Assembly: GCA_900554745.1 (NCBI GenBank)
Contig: USIU01000023.1
Location: 1 to 11,074, forward strand
Direction of reading: 5' to 3'
Length of the DNA: 11,074 nucleotides
Source of the DNA: an uncultured Leuconostoc sp.
Lineage (GTDB): Bacteria; Bacillota; Bacilli; Lactobacillales; Lactobacillaceae
The position numbers were made by a program, and so were the translations under genes. Shown here one piece after another: positions 5,690 through 11,074 of the stretch (position 1 is the first letter of the stretch; every line of letters begins with the position of its first letter). A model generated the notes under the pieces. That model made no database searches and had not been told where the DNA came from. It was given only the letters and a program-made list of their open reading frames with translations.

Positions 5690-7138
5690 ATGGAAAAGAT
5701 GAAAAAATATTTGTTAATTGTCGCGATAGCGGTGCTATCGTTTGTCGGTTTTGGGCTAGACGCACATGCTGCTGAGAAGCCGAATTATGTGATTACAACG
5801 GATGCGACTTATCCACCGTTTGATTTCCAAGATAAACACGGACAATACACTGGTATTGATCAAGAAATCTTGAAAACGATCGCTGAGCGCGAAGGGTTTA
5901 CGTACACGTTGAAGCCGATGAGCTTTAATTCAGCGACGCAGTCTGTAGCCTCCGATCAAGCGGATGCGGTGATGGCGGGGATGTCTATCACTGATGAACG
6001 TAAGAACGTCTTTGACTTTGGGACGCCTTATTACCGTTCTGGAATTGGTTGGGCCGTTAAAAAAGGGTCTAATATTAAGTCCTTAAAGGATTTGAAGGGA
6101 AAAACCGTTGCGATTAAGACCGGGACGTCTGGTGCAGATTATGCCTTGTCAATCCAAAAGAAGTATGGTTTTAAAGTCGTCTATTTTAATGATTCAGACA
6201 CGCTTTACAATGATGTGATCAATGACAACTCGCAAGCCACTTTCGGTGATTTGCCGGTCATTCAATACGCGGTTAAAAATGGCACAGCCTTAAAGGTGAT
6301 GAACCCGAAGTCACCAATTCAAGCGGGTTGGTATGGTTTTGCCGTTAAAAAAGGTAAGAATGCGCAGTTGCTGGCTGACTTCAATAAGGGCTTTGCAGCC
6401 ATTAAAGAAGACGGCACATATGATAAAATTGTGGCCAAGTATTTAGGGGCTAGTGCGGCAACCTTTACGGGGAGCAAGAAAGATAACAACACCGTTTGGG
6501 GTATTTTAAAGGCTAATAAGATGGCCTTCCTACAAGGTCTTTGGGAAACCATTGTGTTGACGGTCTTTGGAATTGTCTTTGCCTCAATTTGGGGGATTAT
6601 TTTGGGTGTCATGGGCGTGAGTCAAAACGTCTTTGTCCGTGGTATTTCAAGTACGATTATTTATATTTTCCGTGGTTTGCCATTGATGGTCTTGGCCTTC
6701 TTCATTTATATTGGTTTACCAGGGGTCATTGGCATGAAGATTCCAGCCGTGACGGCAGGAATTTTGACTTTGGTCTTAAATGAAGGGGCTTATACAGGGG
6801 CCTTTGTCCGTGGTGGCTTTGAAGCAGTTGATCGTGGTCAAATGGAAGCTGCACGTTCGTTGGGCTTGCCCTATAGCCGTGCGATGCGCCGTGTGATTAT
6901 GCCACAAGGGATTCGGATTATGATCCCAAGTTTTATTAACCAATTTATTATTACTTTGAAGGATACATCAATTTTGTCAGCCATTGGTATCTTGGAATTG
7001 ACACAAACAGGTAGCTTAATTGTGTCGCGTAATTCTCAAGGATTCCGCGTTTGGGCCATTGTCGCTGTGATATACTTAATTGTGATTACGTTGCTCACAT
7101 GGTTGAGTAATTGGGTAGAAAAGAGGATTCACGCATGA
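5690..7138 (+). CDS. Amino-acid ABC transporter, fused substrate-binding protein and permease (copy A, GlnP-like)
   Basis: A 482-residue fusion of a polar amino-acid binding domain and a permease, as in GlnP of lactic acid bacteria but with one binding domain instead of two. A signal peptide (KKYLLIVAIAVLSFVGFG) ends at an AHA-A site near residue 28. The binding domain spans about 30-254, with ligand-site motifs AGMSITDERK (Arg104, carboxylate), KTGTSGAD (143-150) and FGDLPV (Asp187, amino group). The permease domain spans about 268-480, with the EAA loop EAARSLGLPYSRAMRR (386-401) that docks the ATPase. No clear Shine-Dalgarno precedes ATG 5690. The second ATG at 5699 has GGAAAAG before it and gives the neat start MKKYLL, so it may be the real one. 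It overlaps glnQ by 4 bp (ATGA). The substrate is probably glutamine or a similar amino acid, by family only. Confidence 0.9.
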   Translation: MEKMKKYLLIVAIAVLSFVGFGLDAHAAEKPNYVITTDATYPPFDFQDKHGQYTGIDQEILKTIAEREGFTYTLKPMSFNSATQSVASDQADAVMAGMSITDERKNVFDFGTPYYRSGIGWAVKKGSNIKSLKDLKGKTVAIKTGTSGADYALSIQKKYGFKVVYFNDSDTLYNDVINDNSQATFGDLPVIQYAVKNGTALKVMNPKSPIQAGWYGFAVKKGKNAQLLADFNKGFAAIKEDGTYDKIVAKYLGASAATFTGSKKDNNTVWGILKANKMAFLQGLWETIVLTVFGIVFASIWGIILGVMGVSQNVFVRGISSTIIYIFRGLPLMVLAFFIYIGLPGVIGMKIPAVTAGILTLVLNEGAYTGAFVRGGFEAVDRGQMEAARSLGLPYSRAMRRVIMPQGIRIMIPSFINQFIITLKDTSILSAIGILELTQTGSLIVSRNSQGFRVWAIVAVIYLIVITLLTWLSNWVEKRIHA

Positions 7139-7887
7139 GTGATGCGCAAACAAAAGTAAAAGTCCATGTTGAAAATGTGAACAAGTCATATGGTGATAAC
7201 CATGTCTTGCGTGATATTTCATTGGACGTTTCTGAAAACGAAGTGGTCGTGATGATTGGGCCTTCAGGCTCAGGTAAGTCAACATTTTTACGGATGTTAA
7301 ACCAGTTAGAAACACCTGATAACGGTACAATCATTGTGGATGGGTTTAATATTTCAGATAAGTCAACAGATATTAACAAAGTACGTGAAAATATTGGGAT
7401 GGTTTTCCAAAACTTTAACCTCTTTAATAATTACACCGTCCTTGAAAATATCATGTTGGCACCAGTTGAATTAGGCAAGTTAGACAAGGCAGCTGCCGAG
7501 AAGAAAGCCCGGGAATTACTAGCAACCGTTGGGTTGAGTGATAAAGCGGATATGTCCGTTAATTCATTGTCTGGTGGGCAAAAGCAACGTATTGCTATTG
7601 CCCGTGCGCTGGCGATGTCACCAGATATTATGCTGTTTGACGAACCAACATCAGCCTTAGATCCAGAAATGGTTGGCGATGTGTTGAATGTCATGAAAAA
7701 CTTGGCCGATTCTGGAATGACGATGATCATCGTGACACACGAAATGGGCTTTGCCAAGCAAGTCGCTGATCGCGTTGTTTTCTTTGAATCAGGGAAGATT
7801 CAAGAATCTGGCACGCCAGAAGAAGTCTTTAATGCACCTAAAAATGCACGTTTGCAAGAATTTTTGAGTAAGGTGATGCAGGCCTAA
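7135..7887 (+). CDS. glnQ: Amino-acid ABC transporter ATP-binding protein GlnQ
   Basis: A 250-residue cytoplasmic ATPase that powers the neighbouring transporter fusions. All motifs are intact: Walker A GPSGSGKST (42-50), Q-loop glutamine 92 in FQNFNLF, signature LSGGQKQR (145-152), Walker B IMLFDE (165-170), D-loop SALD, and switch His202 in THEMG. This is the HisP/GlnQ polar amino-acid subfamily. The start at ATG 7135 is chosen because AGAGGA (7122-7127) lies seven bases upstream and the ATGA overlap with copy A is typical of translational coupling. The longer frame upstream has no support. It is the only ATPase gene in the cluster, so it presumably serves both copy A and copy B. Confidence 0.94.
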   Translation: MSDAQTKVKVHVENVNKSYGDNHVLRDISLDVSENEVVVMIGPSGSGKSTFLRMLNQLETPDNGTIIVDGFNISDKSTDINKVRENIGMVFQNFNLFNNYTVLENIMLAPVELGKLDKAAAEKKARELLATVGLSDKADMSVNSLSGGQKQRIAIARALAMSPDIMLFDEPTSALDPEMVGDVLNVMKNLADSGMTMIIVTHEMGFAKQVADRVVFFESGKIQESGTPEEVFNAPKNARLQEFLSKVMQA

Positions 7888-7933
7888 TCGGTTTTGCGAC
7901 CTAGCGCTTAGCTTGTCGTGCAGCGAACGATTG

Positions 7934-7962
7934 AAAAAGCCGACCGTTTGGTCGACTTTTTT
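7934..7962 (+). terminator. Intra-cluster intrinsic terminator or attenuator after glnQ
   Basis: AAAAAGCCGACC (7934-7945) pairs with GGTCGACTTTTT (7950-7961) with one mismatch and a GTTT loop, ending in six T. It separates glnQ from copy B by 97 bp. I find no convincing promoter between it and copy B, so it may act as a partial terminator that lowers copy B expression. Confidence 0.82.
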
Positions 7963-7984
7963 GCAATGTAGGAAGAGAATTTTG

Positions 7985-9430
7985 ATGACCATGTTTAAGA
8001 AATACATTTTGGGATTGGCAACTGTCGTGTTGTTTGTGCTGCTAACACCCACGGCGTCAGCTGACAAACCACACTACACCATTACAACGGATGCTACGTA
8101 TGCGCCGTTTACTTTTCAAGATAAAGACAATCGTTATGTCGGCATTGAACAAGACATGATGAAAGCCATTGCCGAACGAGAAGGGTTTACTTATACTATG
8201 AAGCCCATGAGCTTCAATTCTGCGGCGCAACTGGTCTCAAACGGACAAGCTGACGGAATTATTGCCGGTATGTCTATTACGCCAGAACGGCGCCAAGTTT
8301 ATGATTTTTCAACGCCGTATTACAAAACTGGGGTCGCTTGGATTGTCAAAAAAGGTAGCAAAATTAAGTCGCTCGAAGATTTAAAGGGGCAAACAGTCGC
8401 TTTGAAAACAGGGACCGCCGCCTCTGAATATGGGTTATCTTTACAGAAAAAATATGGTTTCAAGGTCAAGTATTTTAATGACACGGATACCATGTATAAT
8501 GATGTGGCAGTGGGGAACTCAGCGGCTACCTTTGAAGATATGCCGGTGATTCAATATGCGATTAAAAATGGGATGGCCTTAAAGGTCATGAATCCCGATC
8601 AACCTGGTAACGCGGGGTCTTATGGTTTCGCAGTTGAAAAAGGTCAGAATAAAGCACTTTTAGCAGCCTTTAACCAGGGTTTTGCTGCCATCAAAAAAGA
8701 TGGCACGTATGATAAAATCGTGGCGAAGTATTTAGGTGCCCGCCAAGCCACCTTCTCGGGTACCAAGACGGATAACAGTACTGTTCTGGGCATTTTACGT
8801 GCCAATAAAACAGCACTGCTTAATGGGTTGTGGCAAACCATTATTTTGACAGTTATCGCCATTATCTTTGCCTCAATCTGGGGAATTTTGCTTGGTGTCA
8901 TGGGCGTGAGCCAATTTGGCTGGGTACGTGGTATTTCAACCACGATTATCTACATTTTCCGTGGCTTGCCTTTGATGGTATTAGCCTTCTTTATCTATAT
9001 TGGATTGCCTGGTTTAACCGGAGTTAAAATCCCAGCTTTTACAGCAGGGATTATCACCTTGATCTTAAATGAAGGTGCCTATACGGGCGCGTTTGTCCGT
9101 GGCGGCTTTGAAGCTGTGAACCGTGGGCAAATGGAAGCCGCGCGTTCTTTGGGCTTGTCATATAGCCAAGCCATGCGGCGGGTGGTTATGCCGCAGGGCT
9201 TACGCATTATGGTACCTAGTTTTATTAACCAATTCATTATTACCTTAAAAGATACGTCAATTTTATCAGCAATTGGGCTCCTTGAATTGACACAGACGGG
9301 CTCTTTGATTGTGGCGCGCAACTCGCAAGGTTTTCGAGTTTGGGCCATCATCGGGGTCATTTACCTCATTTTGATTACCCTGTTGACGTGGTTTAGTCGC
9401 TGGGTTGAAAAACGGATGACTAGCAAATAA
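7985..9430 (+). CDS. Amino-acid ABC transporter, fused substrate-binding protein and permease (copy B, GlnP-like)
   Basis: A 481-residue tandem paralogue of copy A. By hand count the binding domains are about 71% identical and the permeases about 83%. A signal peptide (KKYILGLATVVLFVLL) ends at TASA (23-26). The binding domain (about 28-252) keeps the ligand Arg102 in AGMSITPERR and Asp185 in FEDMPV, but differs near the pocket: KTGTAASE replaces KTGTSGAD, and AGSYGF replaces AGWYGF. The permease carries EAARSLGLSYSQAMRR. The open frame extends upstream to 7913, but that part overlaps the terminator. ATG 7985 is preferred, with AGGAAGAG (7970-7977) upstream; ATG 7991 is a close alternative. 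It probably uses the upstream GlnQ, alone or as a heterodimer with copy A. Confidence 0.9.
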   Translation: MTMFKKYILGLATVVLFVLLTPTASADKPHYTITTDATYAPFTFQDKDNRYVGIEQDMMKAIAEREGFTYTMKPMSFNSAAQLVSNGQADGIIAGMSITPERRQVYDFSTPYYKTGVAWIVKKGSKIKSLEDLKGQTVALKTGTAASEYGLSLQKKYGFKVKYFNDTDTMYNDVAVGNSAATFEDMPVIQYAIKNGMALKVMNPDQPGNAGSYGFAVEKGQNKALLAAFNQGFAAIKKDGTYDKIVAKYLGARQATFSGTKTDNSTVLGILRANKTALLNGLWQTIILTVIAIIFASIWGILLGVMGVSQFGWVRGISTTIIYIFRGLPLMVLAFFIYIGLPGLTGVKIPAFTAGIITLILNEGAYTGAFVRGGFEAVNRGQMEAARSLGLSYSQAMRRVVMPQGLRIMVPSFINQFIITLKDTSILSAIGLLELTQTGSLIVARNSQGFRVWAIIGVIYLILITLLTWFSRWVEKRMTSK

Positions 9431-9432
9431 GC

Positions 9433-9461
9433 ATGACGGACACACCGCCTATTCGTATGAT
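9433..9461 (+). promoter_or_regulatory. Candidate coiA promoter inside the terminator hairpin
   Basis: ATGACG (9433-9438) and TATGAT (9456-9461) are spaced exactly 17 bp. The start predicted near 9468 would keep GAGGTG as Shine-Dalgarno and drop the 5' arm of the hairpin. Four of six -35 bases and five of six -10 bases match consensus. Confidence 0.45.
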
Positions 9462-9479
9462 GAATAGGAGGTGTTTTTT
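9442..9479 (+). terminator. Terminator of copy B whose 3' arm is the coiA Shine-Dalgarno
   Basis: ACACCGCCTATTC (9442-9454) pairs with GAATAGGAGGTGT (9462-9474), 12 of 13 pairs with one G/A mismatch and a 7-nt loop, followed by six T (9474-9479). The 3' arm contains AGGAGGTG (9466-9473), a full Shine-Dalgarno, and the T-run ends directly at the coiA ATG (9480). In any read-through RNA the coiA ribosome binding site would be locked in the stem. Confidence 0.85.
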
Positions 9480-10508
9480 ATGTTTATCGCACGAGATCAG
9501 CAAGGCAGGTATGTATCAGCCAACATTGCGGTTGCCGCCGGTGAGTTTTACTGTCCTGGTTGTTTGGCGCCGGTCGCTTTACGCCATGGCGAGATTAAGC
9601 AACCTTATTTTGCCCACCGCGCCGGCGCGCCATGTCATACTTTCGCAGATAACGAAACCCCGCAACATCTCGCTGGGAAATTACAATTGGCCACTTACTG
9701 TCAAAAATTTGGACAAGTAACCTTAGAGGCCGGCATTCCAGCAATTAACCAACGCCCAGATATTTTAATCACCCGCGCGCATCAGCGGATTGCCATTGAA
9801 TATCAATGCAGTCCAATTTCGCAACAACGTTTAGATGAGCGGAACGCTGGGTACCGTCAGCAACACATTACTGTGATTTGGATTTTGGGGGCAACCTACT
9901 ATCAGGCTAAAATGGCGCAACGCACCATTATCAAATTTTTAGCCGACCGTTGTTTGCGTTTTTATTTGCCAGATACGCAAAAATTTTATCATCGCGCGCA
10001 CTTTGAAAAGACTGACTTTAGTCGGGTGACTTACAGTGAACGGGTGAGTACACAGTTGTTGACGGTAGTGCCAAAGTCGCAAACGCGTCGGGTTGATTTG
10101 AGACAACAAATCTATAAACTACAACAGCTCGTGGCGCAAAAACGTGTGGATCAGCGTTTGGTCACGTATTTATATTTAAAAAAGCGCTTACTACTGCATG
10201 CGCCACACTGGATTCACTTGGGCCAAACCTTTGGCCTGACCATTAGTAATTGGCAATGGCGTTTACAGGGGTTGTTATTATTAGAAAAAGTGGGCGTTGG
10301 CCATGTTTTTCATCAAGAAATGATGATCGCCAAATTGCAGCCGTATGTTTTAGGGCGACGTGATTTTCAACAGGAACAAGTGATGGCGTTGTTACAGGAG
10401 ATGGTGAAGCAGCACTTTATTGTGCAACGTGAGGCCTATTTCTTAGTGACCAAATTACCGGTGTGGTATGGGTCATTGTCACAAAAATTAGGCCAAGTGA
10501 GAAAATAG
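9480..10508 (+). CDS. coiA: Competence protein CoiA
   Basis: A 342-residue CoiA family protein, needed in naturally transformable streptococci for recombination of incoming single-stranded DNA. The N-terminal region has a probable metal site with Cys25 and Cys28 (YCPGC), His46 (YFAH) and Cys52. Then come ETPQHLAGK (59-67) and a nuclease-like PD-(D/E)xK signature: Asp94 in QRPDILI, and Glu107 and Gln109 in IAIEYQCSPIS. The C-terminal 200 residues are basic and family-typical but less conserved. The frame is open upstream through GTG 9471, but AGGAGGTG ends six bases before ATG 9480, which fixes that start. The gene is followed by pepF, as in many lactic acid bacteria. It looks intact, which says nothing on whether the host is transformable. 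Confidence 0.92.
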   Translation: MFIARDQQGRYVSANIAVAAGEFYCPGCLAPVALRHGEIKQPYFAHRAGAPCHTFADNETPQHLAGKLQLATYCQKFGQVTLEAGIPAINQRPDILITRAHQRIAIEYQCSPISQQRLDERNAGYRQQHITVIWILGATYYQAKMAQRTIIKFLADRCLRFYLPDTQKFYHRAHFEKTDFSRVTYSERVSTQLLTVVPKSQTRRVDLRQQIYKLQQLVAQKRVDQRLVTYLYLKKRLLLHAPHWIHLGQTFGLTISNWQWRLQGLLLLEKVGVGHVFHQEMMIAKLQPYVLGRRDFQQEQVMALLQEMVKQHFIVQREAYFLVTKLPVWYGSLSQKLGQVRK

Positions 10509-10527
10509 TGATAAAATAAAGTATGAT
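10509..10527 (+). promoter_or_regulatory. Candidate pepF promoter elements
   Basis: Directly after the coiA stop lie an extended -10, TGATAAAAT (10509-10517), and a second -10-like TATGAT (10522-10527). No good -35 is seen at standard spacing for either, so pepF may be transcribed from here or with coiA. Confidence 0.35.
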
Positions 10528-10543
10528 ATTTTAAGAAGGGAAT

Positions 10544-10579
10544 GTTGGGGTCAGCCAATCAAAAATAGGCGACTCTAAC
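10544..10579 (+). promoter_or_regulatory. Leader hairpin immediately before the pepF Shine-Dalgarno
   Basis: GTTGGGGTC (10544-10552) pairs with GACTCTAAC (10571-10579), nine pairs including two G-U. An inner GCC/GGC helix (10554-10556, 10568-10570) extends it. It ends at the base before GAGGA (10580-10584). No T-run follows, so it is not a terminator. It may stabilise the mRNA or tune ribosome access. Confidence 0.5.
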
Positions 10580-10590
10580 GAGGAATCAAA

Positions 10591-11074
10591 ATGGCACAAT
10601 TACAACGTGATGAAGTCCCTGAAGCGCTAACTTGGGATTTAACGTCAATTTTTGCAACCGATGACGAATGGGAAACAGCTTATGATGCTGTCCATCAAGG
10701 GGCACAAGCATTGCAACAATTTGTGGGGCACGTCGGAGATTCAGCCCAAACGTTGCAGGCAGCCTTGGAAGCGGATCTGGCATTGGAGCGTCAATTAGAA
10801 AAAATCTATGTTTATGCGCACCAGATTTATGATCAAGATACCACGAATCAAAAGTATGCGGCGTTTAATAGCCGTGCGCAAGCACTTTGGTCAGAAGTCA
10901 GCGAAGCAACGGCTTACTTCCAACCTGAAGTGTTGAATATACCAGAAGAAACGTTGTCAAATTATTTGAAGACGGCTGGGTTACAACCTTACCAACACTT
11001 ATTTGATCAGATTTTGGCGCAAAAGCCATATACTTTGCCAGCTGAGCAAGAGGCCTTACTCGCCGGGGCTGGTG
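10591..11074 (+). CDS. pepF: Oligoendopeptidase F, N-terminal part (161 residues)
   Basis: The first 161 residues of PepF, a cytoplasmic M3-family zinc metallopeptidase that cleaves medium-length peptides during peptide turnover. The start MAQLQRDEVPEALTWDLTSIF, with the TWDLTSIF pattern, is characteristic, and the following all-helical region (DEWETAYDAV, LERQLEKIYVYAHQ, YDQDTTNQKYAAFNSRAQ) is the PepF N-terminal domain. The catalytic HExxH lies beyond the window, so activity cannot be judged. The start is fixed by GAGGA (10580-10584) six bases before the ATG. The frame runs off the right end without a stop. It lies 82 bp downstream of coiA in the same direction. Confidence 0.92.
   Translation, partial: MAQLQRDEVPEALTWDLTSIFATDDEWETAYDAVHQGAQALQQFVGHVGDSAQTLQAALEADLALERQLEKIYVYAHQIYDQDTTNQKYAAFNSRAQALWSEVSEATAYFQPEVLNIPEETLSNYLKTAGLQPYQHLFDQILAQKPYTLPAEQEALLAGAG

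Noticed and set aside
10542..10568. Eight-codon upstream reading frame in the pepF leader
   Set aside because: An AAGAAGGG is present but only one base from the ATG, too close for initiation, and the codons show nothing suggesting attenuation.

Overview
The window reads as the chromosome of a low-to-mid GC lactic acid bacterium (Lactobacillales). The mix of genes, the codon use (many TTG, AAG and GGT codons in the strongly biased genes) and the fused amino-acid transporter style suggest the Leuconostocaceae side, perhaps Weissella or a relative. That placement comes from recognition, not from a search. I see no mobile element, CRISPR array or phage gene.

Layout, left to right. (1) A co-directional, overlapping block: the 3' end of the helicase loader gene dnaI, two consecutive YibE/F-type membrane proteins and a small unknown acidic protein, joined by 1, 4 and 11 bp overlaps. 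(2) A DUF2185 gene with its own promoter. (3) A lone tRNA-Cys (GCA) whose promoter and structured 5' leader are visible. It ends at a bidirectional terminator shared with a convergent minus-strand Gtf3-like glycosyltransferase gene. (4) A divergent control region of about 200 bp holding two perfect PurR-type PurBoxes, followed by a BMP/PnrA-type nucleoside-binding protein. (5) An amino-acid ABC transporter cluster arranged as substrate-binding/permease fusion A, ATPase GlnQ, terminator-like hairpin, fusion B. A and B are tandem paralogues. (6) coiA (competence) followed by the start of pepF (oligoendopeptidase F), a recognised lactic acid bacterial gene order.

How the parts fit. The two transporter fusions carry no ATPase of their own and presumably share the single GlnQ between them, giving up to three assemblies (AA, BB, AB). 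The BMP protein probably delivers purine nucleosides, and the PurBoxes upstream of it make purine-responsive control likely.

The most unusual observations are RNA-level devices at gene starts. The BMP gene has its Shine-Dalgarno 35 nt from the ATG, but a perfectly placed 10-bp hairpin between them reduces the effective spacing to 9 nt. At coiA, the intrinsic terminator of the upstream transporter gene contains the coiA Shine-Dalgarno in its 3' arm, and its T-run touches the coiA ATG. A candidate promoter inside the same hairpin would let coiA escape both effects. Other structured leaders precede tRNA-Cys and pepF.
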